This document shows, piece after piece, positions 51,431 to 60,512 of a stretch of 64,000 nucleotides of DNA. Position 1 is the stretch's first letter. Each line of letters begins with the position of its first letter. The position numbers and the translations under genes were made by a program. Below the pieces are notes generated by a model. The model was not told the DNA's origin and searched no databases. It saw nothing but the letters and a program-made list of their open reading frames with translations. Source of the stretch: Acidaminococcus fermentans DSM 20731 (GTDB lineage: Bacteria > Bacillota > Negativicutes > Acidaminococcales > Acidaminococcaceae); NCBI RefSeq assembly GCF_000025305.1, contig NC_013740.1:1240001-1304000 (forward strand), written 5' to 3'.

Positions 51431-52525
51431 CCTAGCTTCTTCTCTAATGTTTATTGCAGCGTTCTTGTCACGGTTATGATGACTGCCACACTTAGGGCAA
51501 TCCCATTTCCGCACAGATAAGTCTTTGGTGTTATTGTTCTGGTAGCCACAAACATGGCATAGCTGACTGCTTGGATACCATTTGTCTATCTTGATAAGTT
51601 GCTTGCCCTGCCATGCAAGTTTGTATTCCAGCATACTTGTGAACATGCTCCAGCCATTGTCGGATATGGATTTACCAAAGCTGAACTTGCCACCCTTCTT
51701 TCGCTTCGCCATGGCTTTTACGCTAATATCCTCTATGCCAATCGCATCATAGCGGTCTGCAAGATAACGAGCTTTCTTATGCAGGAAGTCACGGCGTTGA
51801 TTAGCAATTTTCTCATGGAGTACAGCCACACGCAGTCTTTGCTTATTCCTGTTACGGCTCCCTTTTTGTCTCTTAGAGAGTTTTCTTTGTGCCTTGACCA
51901 ATCTCTCTTCGGCTTTCCGTAAGAAATTTGGATAATCGGCATTGTCCTCATCGGAAGCAACATACAGACCGTGCATAGCAAAATCCAATCCAAGAAAATT
52001 CTTCGGTATGATGGAAAGTATTTGGTTTTCATACTCAACCAAAATACTGATATAGTATTTTCCGGACGGTGTTTTACTTATGGTTACAGTCTTTATGGTG
52101 CTATTCTCCATCAATGGACGATGCAGACACAGCTTTACCCAGCCTGTTTTAGGCAGCTTGACCTTGTTTCCCTCGATTCTTACAGAGCCATGTTGGTTAT
52201 TCGTAGAATATGAAGCATGACCTGTTTTTTTCGACTTGAAGTGTGGCTTGCCAAAATGCTTCCTATTGCTCCAAAAGTTGTTATATGCCTTGTTCAGGTT
52301 TATTTGGGCATTGGCGAGAGCAAGGCTGTCAACCTCTTTCAGCCAAGGAAATTCTTTCTTGTACTGTGCAGGTGTATTGTTCAGCCTCTTGCCTGTTTCC
52401 TTATAGTAATCAAGACGATCTCCAAGCATCTTGTTATAGATGAATCTGGCACAGCCGAAAGTCTTGGCAAACATAATCTTTTGTTCAGTTGTCGGGTAGA
52501 GCCTGTATCGGTAGGTCTTATTCAC
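51416..52525 (-). CDS. tnpB: TnpB RNA-guided nuclease (369 aa)
   Basis: RuvC catalytic residues D181 (FLGLDFAMHG), E265 (AIGIEDISVK) and D353 (HHNRDKNAAIN) are present, with the zinc finger C323/C326 and C343/C346 (CHVCG, CPKCG). In the family this enzyme cuts DNA guided by an omega RNA and helps retain the element at its donor site. It appears intact and of usual length. Starts 7 bp after tnpA. Confidence 0.93.
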   Translation of the reverse strand: MNKTYRYRLYPTTEQKIMFAKTFGCARFIYNKMLGDRLDYYKETGKRLNNTPAQYKKEFPWLKEVDSLALANAQINLNKAYNNFWSNRKHFGKPHFKSKKTGHASYSTNNQHGSVRIEGNKVKLPKTGWVKLCLHRPLMENSTIKTVTISKTPSGKYYISILVEYENQILSIIPKNFLGLDFAMHGLYVASDEDNADYPNFLRKAEERLVKAQRKLSKRQKGSRNRNKQRLRVAVLHEKIANQRRDFLHKKARYLADRYDAIGIEDISVKAMAKRKKGGKFSFGKSISDNGWSMFTSMLEYKLAWQGKQLIKIDKWYPSSQLCHVCGYQNNNTKDLSVRKWDCPKCGSHHNRDKNAAINIREEARRISA

Positions 52526-52532
52526 TATAATC

Positions 52533-52928
52533 TCACCTGCCTTGATGTTCTATGTATTTTCGTATTGTCTCAATAGGAGTACCGCCTGTTGTCAGCAGGC
52601 AATAACTTCTTGACCAAAACATTTCTTTCCACAATTTACGCCTAACCTCTGGAAAATCTTTTTTGATCAGCCTAGAGCTGGCACTTTTATAAGCATTGAT
52701 GAATTTTGATAGTTCTGTATTGGGATGAGCGCGAAACATGATATGAACATGGTCTTGGTCGTGATTCCATTCCTCCAAGGTTATGTTATACGATGAACCA
52801 ATGCGGACAAAAATATCTTTAGCGTATTGGCTCATTTGGTCAGAGAATACTTTGCGGCGATACTGTACCACCAAAACAAGATGGTAATAGAGTAAGAACA
52901 CTGAATGGTTATTACTATCCAATTTCAT
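52533..52928 (-). CDS. tnpA: TnpA Y1 HUH transposase (131 aa)
   Basis: IS200-type transposase: HUH motif H60-V-H62 (DQDHVHIMF), catalytic Y125 (TIRKYIEHQ). It excises and inserts single-stranded DNA. Complete. The HUH and Tyr residues are intact, so the element may be mobile. Confidence 0.93.
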   Translation of the reverse strand: MKLDSNNHSVFLLYYHLVLVVQYRRKVFSDQMSQYAKDIFVRIGSSYNITLEEWNHDQDHVHIMFRAHPNTELSKFINAYKSASSRLIKKDFPEVRRKLWKEMFWSRSYCLLTTGGTPIETIRKYIEHQGR

Positions 52929-53072
52929 AGTATAATCAATCCTTTCTCATCTACGACTGATTATACTACATAACTATCTACAGAGCAATGGTATGGCTCA
53001 ATGACTTACGTAAATTCGCCATACCCGCCTTCATCCCCCACCTAAGAGGTGGAGGACTTCTGGCGGCTTAGG

Positions 53073-53387
53073 TTAAATTTCGTGACCGAAGTAGTCTGCC
53101 AGCGCAGCGAGGGTCTCTTCATTCCGTCTGTAATATGTCCACTTTCCGTGCCTTTCGGAAAGAAGCAAGCCTGCTTTTTGCAGCATATCCAGGTAATGAG
53201 ATACGGTTGACTGTGATATCCCGGCTTTGTCGCGGATGCTTCCAACACACACACCGCCTTTCAGATCCACCCCATCATCAAAATGTCCTCCCTGCGGTGG
53301 AAAGTTTTTCTCCGGTTCCTTCAACCACTCAATAATGCTGAGCCGTGTTTCATTTGATAGTGCTTTAAATATTTCAATCTTATCCAT
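53073..53387 (-). CDS. ArsR-family transcriptional regulator (104 aa)
   Basis: Winged helix: IFKALSNETRLSIIEWLKEP, then AGISQSTVSHYLDMLQKAGL and SERHGKWTYYRRNEETLAAL. A Cys in GGVCVGSIRDK near the HTH may sense metals or thiols. It lies just below its own ATATC-N10-GATAT box, and the radical SAM/DsbA operon has the same box, so it probably controls both. The IS605 element starts at its stop codon. Confidence 0.88.
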   Translation of the reverse strand: MDKIEIFKALSNETRLSIIEWLKEPEKNFPPQGGHFDDGVDLKGGVCVGSIRDKAGISQSTVSHYLDMLQKAGLLLSERHGKWTYYRRNEETLAALADYFGHEI

Positions 53388-53396
53388 ACGTCTATT

Positions 53397-53416
53397 ATAT
53401 CTATTTTTCGCGATAT
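53397..53416. promoter_or_regulatory. ATATC-N10-GATAT operator (arsR promoter)
   Basis: ATATCTATTTTTCGCGATAT, 10 bp before the arsR start. Identical arms and spacing to 51205-51224. Confidence 0.6.
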
Positions 53417-53431
53417 GTCAATGCTTATAAG

Positions 53432-53478
53432 CAAAAAAAACGGCTGATAGAGAAATATATTTACTCTATCAACCGCCA
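53432..53478 (-). terminator. Terminator upstream of arsR
   Basis: GGCTGATAGAG / CTCTATCAACC hairpin; on the minus strand it is followed by a T8 run. It would stop leftward transcription before the arsR promoter. Confidence 0.65.
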
Positions 53479-53536
53479 CATCAGTATAGTTGTAGACTGC
53501 CTTCCGCTTCACCAGCTCCAGGTGAAATTTTCTCTG

Positions 53537-53605
53537 CTATGATAGCAGAAAAGCCACACACTCAACCAGACCTCTCTGGAGAAGACCCCACGCTATGGCA
53601 TTCAT
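53537..53605 (-). CDS. Putative 22-residue peptide, second copy
   Basis: MNAIAWGLLQRGLVECVAFL.. with AAAAGGAGGGGACC upstream. Near-copy of the 21-residue ORF at 6681-6746, including its terminator and the palindrome at the end. Confidence 0.4.
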   Translation of the reverse strand: MNAIAWGLLQRGLVECVAFLLS

Positions 53606-53629
53606 GGTCCCCTCCTTTTCAGGCATAAG

Positions 53630-53659
53630 AAAAAAGCCCGCTGCCGGAGCAGGGGCTTA
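53630..53659 (-). terminator. Terminator after the 51-aa gene
   Basis: AAGCCCGCTGCC / GGAGCAGGGGCTT hairpin with T6 on the minus strand. Copy of the hairpin at 6771-6799. Confidence 0.7.
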
Positions 53660-53812
53660 CAACCACATTTCTTTTTTAACGAGTTTTTTATATTCCTCAA
53701 ATGCTTCTTGTATTTCTTTTGGAGCATCAGGAACAATGCCACCCATTCTTGCAAAATAAGGTTTCAATTTCTTTTCAAGTTCTTCTACTCTTGGTGAAAA
53801 AGACATCCGCAT
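53657..53812 (-). CDS. Small helical protein (51 aa)
   Basis: MRMSFSPRVEELEKKLKPYF then ARMGGIVPDAPKEIQEAFEE. The ATG at 53812 has AAGGAGGAACGTAAA; the longer frame upstream lies in repeat debris. Family not recognised. Confidence 0.55.
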   Translation of the reverse strand: MRMSFSPRVEELEKKLKPYFARMGGIVPDAPKEIQEAFEEYKKLVKKEMWL

Positions 53813-53837
53813 TTTACGTTCCTCCTTCGGCGAACCT

Positions 53838-53990
53838 TGTGGAAAGAGCCCCCTGGGCGACCTGGCGACGGTCTCCGCTCCAGGATGGCCGCAAAGGGAT
53901 TTCTCCACAAGATTTCATCGTCCGCGGCCACCTGGAATCCTCCCGGAAGATACGGCCCGTTCCAGCAAGATTTGTTTTTCTTCTTTGCTC
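53838..53990. repeat. Mosaic of dispersed repeat and integrase fragments
   Basis: GGGCGACCTGGCGACGGTCT is followed by CCGCTCCAGGATGGCCGCAA (integrase, compare 11847) and GGATTTCTCCACAAGATTTC (integrase, compare 12190), then ATCCTCCCGGAAGATACGGC, also found at 47631 on. Several recombination joints lie within 150 bp. Confidence 0.75.
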
Positions 53991-54052
53991 AGATTGTGCT
54001 GACGGATGTATTTCTTATTTACAATTTTTTGAAAGGTCCAATATAAAAGCAT

Positions 54053-54676
54053 TTATTTCTCGGCAATAACTATAATCCATGGCCTGGTCTCATGATGAAA
54101 ACTCTGCACAGAGCCAAAACCCGTTGCATACAACGTATCCATGATTTGAGGGACTGTATAGTTTTTCATTCCTTTAATGATTTTTTCATACTTCTGGCCC
54201 TCTATGTCCGTGCCATCGCTTTCTGATACAATACAGAAATATCCTCTATTTTTTAGAATGCGGCGAACCTCAATAAAGCACCTTGGCAAATCTGGCCAAA
54301 AATAAATTGTTTCAAAAGCTGTTGCCAAATCGAATGCACCATTCTCAAAAGGAAGAGAAACTACATTGGCCTCCTGTACAATGCATCGTTTCTGCTCCAT
54401 AAGCCTGCGATTATAGGCTTTTGTTTTTGCAACCGATAAGGGGGAATAATCAATGGCTGTCAATGTAGCGTTCTGGTACTTTTTGAGCAGTTCACTTGCA
54501 TTCCGCCCTCCCCCGCATCCAATATCAAGAATTGTCTTTGGATCCATCTGAGGAAAATGGTTCATCCCCCATTTCGCCATTCTGGCATGTCCTACATTCA
54601 TCCCCCAAATCATGATTGATCCAAGGAGTCCTTCAGGCTTTCTTGTATTGTTTACAAACTTTCGGAATAACCCCAT
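54053..54676 (-). CDS. Class I SAM-dependent methyltransferase (207 aa)
   Basis: Motif I ILDIGCGGGRNASELL (near residue 50), then ATLTAIDYSPLSVAKTKAYN, and FENGAFDLATAFETIYFWPD (motif II region). UbiE/Methyltransf_11 type; substrate unknown. Ribosome site CAGGAGGAACTGA. No operon partner visible. Confidence 0.88.
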   Translation of the reverse strand: MGLFRKFVNNTRKPEGLLGSIMIWGMNVGHARMAKWGMNHFPQMDPKTILDIGCGGGRNASELLKKYQNATLTAIDYSPLSVAKTKAYNRRLMEQKRCIVQEANVVSLPFENGAFDLATAFETIYFWPDLPRCFIEVRRILKNRGYFCIVSESDGTDIEGQKYEKIIKGMKNYTVPQIMDTLYATGFGSVQSFHHETRPWIIVIAEK

Positions 54677-54945
54677 TCAGTTCCTCCTGAAAAAGCAGTG
54701 CACCCAACAAGTTCTTCCTAAGCGATTGCGTATCCGGGGATTTTTCCCGGATGCCGTACCATGACTCTCATTTTGTACAATCAGTTCATTCCTGTAGCTG
54801 TTTATCCGCTTGCCACTTGGATTGTAAAATGTACTTGATTCACAGAATTCTTTCCTTTGAGTGTTGATTTGGCCACTTACATTTTACCAGAAGAGATGTT
54901 CTATGGATTTTTTATTTTTAACCATGGTTCGATTTGATTTTACAA
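54677..54945. other. Intergenic, short hairpin only
   Basis: Contains ATCCGGGGATTTTTCCCGGAT near 54731. No gene, no clear promoter. Confidence 0.35.
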
Positions 54946-55403
54946 TCATCCGTTATCTTTTTCTGCTTCGATTTCCTTTAAAGACTTTCCATTCGCATCT
55001 TTCCATGCCTTAGGACCACTGACGCTGTATCCAAGCACAAAATCGGCAGCTGCAGAAGAACTGGAAAAAAGCAAATCTTCCGTTGTTACCCAATCTTCTA
55101 CTTTTTCATCCGCCATCCATTTCTCTCTCAGTTTAACGATTCCATTGCTGAGATATTTCGCACTTAATTTTTCATTTAGTCTGGCTCCTTGTAAAACTAC
55201 AAAGCCTTCCGGTGTAATTTTTCCAACTGCATTGGCTGATCCTGAAGAGATATAAAGCAATCCTTCATCATTTTTTCCAATAATCTCTTTTTGAATCAGT
55301 GGTTCAAGGACCTTATACCCTAATGCATTGATGACCACTTTAACGTCATCAATAAATTCTTCCATAACAGCATAATCGGATTCTTTCAGTACTGTATCAC
55401 TTC
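54946..55403 (-). pseudogene. GIY-YIG/DUF4357 protein, C-terminal remnant
   Basis: ITPEGFVVLQGARLNEKLSA, TTEDLLFSSSSAAADFVLGY and KAWKDANGKSLKEIE are DUF4357. The frame is open upstream of the first ATG (LKESDYAVMEEFIDDVKVVI), matching the linker that follows a GIY-YIG nuclease in intact homologues. The nuclease domain is missing and no ribosome site precedes the ATG at 55365. Possibly silent. Confidence 0.65.
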
Positions 55404-55697
55404 AATGCGGGGAATTTTGATTGCCTTGCCATTCCAATTCGACAGTTCAGCTGTAATGATGCTGTCTGCAGTCCCATTCACATCATATGCCCCAACTCAG
55501 TATTCCATCTCTGGTAAATCCAGCAGCACTTCCCGAGAATCGATTTCCCTTTCAGTCCGTGCGTTGATGATTTTCAGATAGTAACGTTGGTTGGCATCGT
55601 AATTCCGCTTAAGCAAGTCAAATGACAGGCTTTCCGTTTCAGTTTTAATCAATAACCAGCTGCCGGCACCGGTTGATTTTATGTCAATCCCCTTCAT
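55386..55697 (-). pseudogene. Short ORF pair interrupted by TGA
   Basis: MKGIDIKSTGAGSWLLIKTE ... LLDLPEMEY ends at TGA (55497-55499), and the same frame continues VGAYDVNGTADSIITAELSN to a second stop at 55386. The second part may be a natural extension lost by the stop, or non-coding. Starts 10 bp downstream of the tyrosine recombinase; unknown family. Confidence 0.4.
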
Positions 55698-55707
55698 CAG
55701 CCATATA

Positions 55708-56637
55708 TTACAACAAATTAGCCAATGAACGCATCACCAGGTCAATATCCTGATTTTCCAGTTCTTGGATAATATGAAGATATGTTTTCTGCGTAGTCGT
55801 CATACTGGCATGCCCCAATCTGCGAGCTACACTGGCGATGGAAACACCGGCAAAAAGCAGCAGAGAAGCATGAGTATGCCGCAACCCATGGATTGAAATT
55901 ATTGGAATCTCTAATCTCTTACAGTGCCGTTCCAGGATGTTATTCACGGTGGAATTATACAATTTTCCTTTATGGATGAAGAAAGGCACTTCCTTTGGCA
56001 AAGAATCAGTCAATACAGCAAATTGCATCACTGTCTTCCAGTCAATCTGGATTTTGCGTATAGAAGACCGATTCTTGGTCGGCAAAAAGCCTCCATTGCC
56101 TTTATAATTCCACGTTTTGTTTATGCAGACTGTTTGATGGGCAAAGTCAAAATCATCTGGCGTTAGTGCCAAAGCTTCAGAAAATCGCATTCCTGTTTTA
56201 GCAACCAGCAGGATGAACCAGTCCCAGTTTACTCTTTCACCCAAATCCAGATGTTTCAGGAGTGTGTGGAGTTGAAACTGATTCAGATACTTGATTTTCT
56301 TCTCTCTCGGAGCCATTCCCTTAATAATAACTTTCCTGGTAGGATCCCGTTGGATAAGCCCTTCATCCACAGCGTCCAAAATGGCGCCCTTCAATTGATG
56401 ATGGAAATCCATGGTTGTCTGACGCTCATGGTACTGGGCATAATCATTAATCAGCTGTTGATAAGCAAGCCTTGTCAAATCCTGCACCCGTAATTCTGGG
56501 AGTAACCGTTCCAACCAGGATTGGGTCATCTGATATTTCGCCAGAGTCACCGGCCGTACGGCTCCTTCTTTGTACATGGTCACCCAATGGGCATAGTATT
56601 CTCGAAACAGCTGTTCCCCGCCTTTTCGCTCCTGCAT
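55708..56637 (-). CDS. Tyrosine recombinase in the hsd locus (309 aa)
   Basis: Phage-integrase family: core-binding domain ~10-105, catalytic domain with R151 (KTGMRFSEAL), K188, H250-R253 (IHGLRHTHA), H276 (RLGHASMTT) and Y286 (KTYLHII). All present. Distinct from the 11.4-kb integrase. Lies 39 bp downstream of hsdR on the same strand, as do specificity-switching recombinases of type I restriction loci. It may recombine hsdS cassettes or be the integrase of the island. Confidence 0.9.
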   Translation of the reverse strand: MQERKGGEQLFREYYAHWVTMYKEGAVRPVTLAKYQMTQSWLERLLPELRVQDLTRLAYQQLINDYAQYHERQTTMDFHHQLKGAILDAVDEGLIQRDPTRKVIIKGMAPREKKIKYLNQFQLHTLLKHLDLGERVNWDWFILLVAKTGMRFSEALALTPDDFDFAHQTVCINKTWNYKGNGGFLPTKNRSSIRKIQIDWKTVMQFAVLTDSLPKEVPFFIHKGKLYNSTVNNILERHCKRLEIPIISIHGLRHTHASLLLFAGVSIASVARRLGHASMTTTQKTYLHIIQELENQDIDLVMRSLANLL

Positions 56638-56676
56638 AAGTGTACTCCTTTCGTACTCCTATGCTGATGAAGGGGA

Positions 56677-59600
56677 TTACTTATCCAAATCCGGTGCATC
56701 CGGCAGTTTCTTTCCATCAGAAAGGAAGAATTCCTTCAAAATAGATTCAGCCATATTGTTGACTCTGAAAGGAGGCACCTTTTTCCCTTCCAGTGCCGTT
56801 ATATAGGTAGCAGCATCTTCTTTCACAATGTATTTTTTCACGTCATCGAACCGTCCATAGGCATTGTAATTTTGTTCATTAACGTGAGCATCCAGCATTT
56901 GGCAGACCACTTCTTCCGGAATCCCAAAATACTTTGTAACTTTTCCCACCTGCCGTTTTCGTTCCGCATTGGCATACTGATGGATATAATCCATAAACGT
57001 GCAGTCTGGTTCCATACGAACGTCCCCTGCTTCCACATCATGGAGGAACAAATTGGCATACTTCTGTTCTTCCTGAGACAAGGACGCAAAAGCTTTGTGC
57101 AGTTGCTCCAGCGTCGTCTCTTTTTCTGCAGGATCCACATCTGGCTGGGTCAGGATCTTTCGATACTTTTCAAATCGGGAATTCAGATATTGGGAATCAA
57201 TCAATCCGGTGGAAAGTTCCGTCAGATAAGGATCGATGGCAAAAGTGGGATCCACACCGCCACCTCCACCTGAGGGTTCATTCCGCAGTTCTTTGTACCG
57301 TTCAAGAAGTATCTTATACTGTTCCCGGGTCGGAATGACAGAAATGGTTCCCGTTTTCTCTCCCGTATCCAGATCCGTAATCGAATATTCCTGTGTGTCC
57401 CAGGTAAAGCCCTGGATTTGTGCCGCCTGCAGATAAGTAGAAAATTCCCGGAACAGCTTGGCAAATTTGCCCCGGACTGTATTGTCTTCCGGAAGCCGTT
57501 CCATATCAGGAACGCCAGCTTCCCGGAAGACCTGCGCCATATCCTGGAATCGTTCATTCATGTGCTGTAGATTTTGAGGTAAATGGTCAGCAAACAGTCC
57601 CCAGGGCTTATCCCCGGAATACAGTTTCATGGCGTTTTCAATATTCTGTTTCATAGTATGAGGATACCGGTAATACCGAATGGAACCAAAGGGTTTTTCA
57701 TTGATGTTGTACAGTCGATTGGTCCTGGAAAAAGCCTGGATCAAATTTTCATAGGTAAGCATCTTATCCAAATATAATGTATTGATCCATTTGGAATCAA
57801 ATCCCGTAAGCATCTGGTTCACCACAATCAGCAGATCCAGTTGCTGTTCCTTTTTGCATCCTCTATAAGGGGCTTTATGGGACAACCGGGCAGCCACATC
57901 CTTTTTGAACCGATCATATCCTGCCAAATCAAACTGCTGCTGATAAAGATTGTTATAATCCTGCAGCATGTCTATGAGCCCATTTTCCTTGGATAAAGAC
58001 CGCTGACCTCCTTTGTTGTCAATGGTAGGATCGAACAGCCCGGTTACTTTCAGCCGAGGTGCTTTGGCTCGGAATTTTTTGTAGTACCGGATGGCTTCCG
58101 GAATGCTGCTGGTGGCAAAAATGGCATGGAATTGTCCTCCCTGGCTCAACGTCATCCAGTTCTTCAGGATATCGTCCACCACTGCATTCTGATACTCGTC
58201 CGTTTCAAATTGGGCTTTTGGTACATAATCTTCGATACCCTTGATCCAGTTTCCATCATTCCCTACTCGTCCTGCCATGGGAACTTCATTGGGACGGACA
58301 AAACGGTAATAAATTGCTTTTTTGGCAGGATCTGCCAGGGCTTCCGCCACAGTCTGAGCTTTGGCTTCCTGCAGCCCCACCTTTTCCCGCAGGGCTTTGT
58401 CCGGATAAACCATTACCATCGTAGGATCGAATCCAAGCACATTCTTGTCCCGGATTCCATCAGCAATGCTGTACCGGTGCAGTTCATTGCCAAACACATC
58501 TGCCGTAGTGCTGAGTGCCTTTTCGTTTTCCTGGAATACAGGAGTGCCTGTAAAGCCAAAGAATAGGGCATGAGGGAAGGTCGTTTTGATATTGCTGAGC
58601 ATTTCTCCAAAGGTGGACCGGTGACATTCATCCAGGATAAAGACTAAGCGTTTTTCCCGGATTTCTTCCAGATCTTTTTCCCGCCCTTTGGCCATGCCGT
58701 CTTCCCGTATTTTGCTCATCTTTTGGATGGACGAAACAATCAGGGTATCTTTGGGATCATTGCTTTTCAGTTTGGTCAGCAGGGCAATGGTATCTTCTGT
58801 TGCCTGCACATCATCTGCATCATCAGCAAAACCCCGATATTCCTTCAAAGATTGGGTTCCCAATTCAATTCGGTCCATAAGGAACACGACCTTGTCCGCA
58901 TCCTTGGAGCTGGCAATCAGCTGGGCACTCTTGAAAGAAGTCATGGTCTTCCCGGAACCGGTGGTATGCCACACATATCCCCCAAGCTGGGTTCCATCTT
59001 CCCAGTCATTTTTGGCCACCCGGTCGGAAATCTTGGTGGAAGCATAGTATTGGTAGCTTCTCATAACCTTCAGGATACCGTCGCTGTCATCGGCAACTGT
59101 ATAGAACCCAATCAACTGATGGGCCATGGGAATGGATAGAAGTTCAGAAGCTATACGCTGCCAGTCATTGATTGGTTCATTATTGAAATCTGCCCAATGG
59201 AAGTAAAAATCCGGATTGAATTTTCCCTCTGGACCCGGATTGGCATAGTAGACAGTTTCTTCCGGATTCATGGCCACGAATACCTGCACCAGTGAAAACA
59301 GCCCTGTAAAAACCTGTTCCTCGGCATATTTCGCAATCTGATTGGCTGCTTCTGATACGGGAACCCCGCTCCGTTTCAACTCAATATGAAACAAAGGCAT
59401 CCCATTGATCAGCAGCATCAAATCTCCCCGCCGATCTTGTCCCAGGAGATTTTTTCGAGCGAACTCCGGCTGTTCCACAATCTGATATCGGCTTTGGCCC
59501 GCGGCAATTTCCAATCGGTCGTAAATCTTTAAGCTCACTTCTTTACCATAATGAAGGGCATCCTTAGGATTTCTCCGAGTAATGGAAACCGTCTTGCCAT

Positions 59601-59853
59601 TGATGAATCCGTTCAGTGCCAGAGGCGTCCGCAAAGAACGAATTTGGTCCAGCAGCTGGTCCATTTCTTCTTTATTGAGAGGGACCCCATTCAGCCGGTC
59701 GATATTCTGATTGTTTTCATACAGGATATCCGCCCAGTTCTGGATCAGGTCCTGTTCCGTCGGATGATGAAGGACCTCTTTGGCCCATCCATGATTTTGC
59801 AGAACCCGTATCAAAGCGGCCTCAAAATCAGCTTCTTTCGTAAATCCACTCAT
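56677..59853 (-). CDS. hsdR: Type I restriction enzyme HsdR (1058 aa)
   Basis: Nuclease domain with D144...E158-L-K160 (RRGDLMLLIN, HIELK), Walker A HTTGSGKT near 297-303, DEAD-box-like DECH 408-411, motif VI AFSRTNRLYNI and a C-terminal helical domain binding the methylase. It translocates DNA and cuts it when methylation is lacking at the HsdS site. Complete. Ribosome site GGAGCC. Confidence 0.95.
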   Translation of the reverse strand: MSGFTKEADFEAALIRVLQNHGWAKEVLHHPTEQDLIQNWADILYENNQNIDRLNGVPLNKEEMDQLLDQIRSLRTPLALNGFINGKTVSITRRNPKDALHYGKEVSLKIYDRLEIAAGQSRYQIVEQPEFARKNLLGQDRRGDLMLLINGMPLFHIELKRSGVPVSEAANQIAKYAEEQVFTGLFSLVQVFVAMNPEETVYYANPGPEGKFNPDFYFHWADFNNEPINDWQRIASELLSIPMAHQLIGFYTVADDSDGILKVMRSYQYYASTKISDRVAKNDWEDGTQLGGYVWHTTGSGKTMTSFKSAQLIASSKDADKVVFLMDRIELGTQSLKEYRGFADDADDVQATEDTIALLTKLKSNDPKDTLIVSSIQKMSKIREDGMAKGREKDLEEIREKRLVFILDECHRSTFGEMLSNIKTTFPHALFFGFTGTPVFQENEKALSTTADVFGNELHRYSIADGIRDKNVLGFDPTMVMVYPDKALREKVGLQEAKAQTVAEALADPAKKAIYYRFVRPNEVPMAGRVGNDGNWIKGIEDYVPKAQFETDEYQNAVVDDILKNWMTLSQGGQFHAIFATSSIPEAIRYYKKFRAKAPRLKVTGLFDPTIDNKGGQRSLSKENGLIDMLQDYNNLYQQQFDLAGYDRFKKDVAARLSHKAPYRGCKKEQQLDLLIVVNQMLTGFDSKWINTLYLDKMLTYENLIQAFSRTNRLYNINEKPFGSIRYYRYPHTMKQNIENAMKLYSGDKPWGLFADHLPQNLQHMNERFQDMAQVFREAGVPDMERLPEDNTVRGKFAKLFREFSTYLQAAQIQGFTWDTQEYSITDLDTGEKTGTISVIPTREQYKILLERYKELRNEPSGGGGGVDPTFAIDPYLTELSTGLIDSQYLNSRFEKYRKILTQPDVDPAEKETTLEQLHKAFASLSQEEQKYANLFLHDVEAGDVRMEPDCTFMDYIHQYANAERKRQVGKVTKYFGIPEEVVCQMLDAHVNEQNYNAYGRFDDVKKYIVKEDAATYITALEGKKVPPFRVNNMAESILKEFFLSDGKKLPDAPDLDK

Positions 59854-59901
59854 ATTTTTTGGCTCCTTACTGTATATATATCCGTTTAAATCAAGATCGT
59901 A

Positions 59902-60408
59902 TCAAAAAGCACTTTTTTGCATACGCTGATGAAGGGTGATGAGGTTATCAAAGGCCCCCAAATAGGAACTGATTTTAAGTTGTTCCTGTTTACCTGGAAC
60001 AAATGCCTTCAATGCAATAAGTTTATTTACGGCTAATCCAGGTTGAGCAGATTGGCCCGAATATTGTCCCAAATTCATATTACATAAAATATAATAGAGA
60101 AATTTTGTGTCATTAATTTCATTGGCTTTTACAGCCACTGCATGTTCTGTAAAATAGGCCTTGCCCATCGAAAAAGTCATATTACCGCAAAGTGCACCCT
60201 GACGACCTATCAAGGCATATTCACCGTCATGGTTATATTGCTCTGCATAACCTCGTAGACCATTACCGCCGTATACCGGATATGTTCCTCGCGCTTCTAT
60301 TTCATTCGCTTTTATTCCTTTACCGCTTTTAAACTCTATTGTGAGTTCCCCCAACTTACGCTGTTCCCAAGAAAAAACACAAAAAAAGCGCTGGCTACGG
60401 AATTGCAT
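59902..60408 (-). pseudogene. Orphan hsdS target-recognition cassette
   Basis: A single TRD (WEQRKLGELTIEFKSGKGIK ... YSGQSAQPGLAVNKLIALKA ... DNLITLHQRMQKSAF). It carries the same boundary sequences as the TRDs of the intact hsdS (ACTTACGCTGTTCCCAA; CGCTGATGAAGGGTGATGAG). No convincing ribosome site before its first Met, and it is too short to function. It looks like a silent stored cassette or a deletion remnant. Confidence 0.75.
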
Positions 60409-60512
60409 TCTAGTTCTTACGTATAAAAAATCAATAATTTAGGATTTAATGTATATTCACCAATTCGTAAGACTTGAAAATACTGTTAGTCCTCTTTTTC
60501 TTCATCCTTGCT

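Larger units (their letters stand above)
51235..53068 (-). mobile_element. IS200/IS605 element with TnpA and TnpB
   Basis: Two genes read leftward (tnpA then tnpB) between terminal hairpins: CCCGCCTATAGAGGCGGG near 51286 at the TnpB end, and CCCCACCTAAGAGGTGGAGG near 53037 at the TnpA end. The left end lies directly after TTTAAC at the stop codon of arsR, consistent with target choice next to TTTAA. It separates arsR from its presumed operon. Exact right end is uncertain. Confidence 0.8.
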
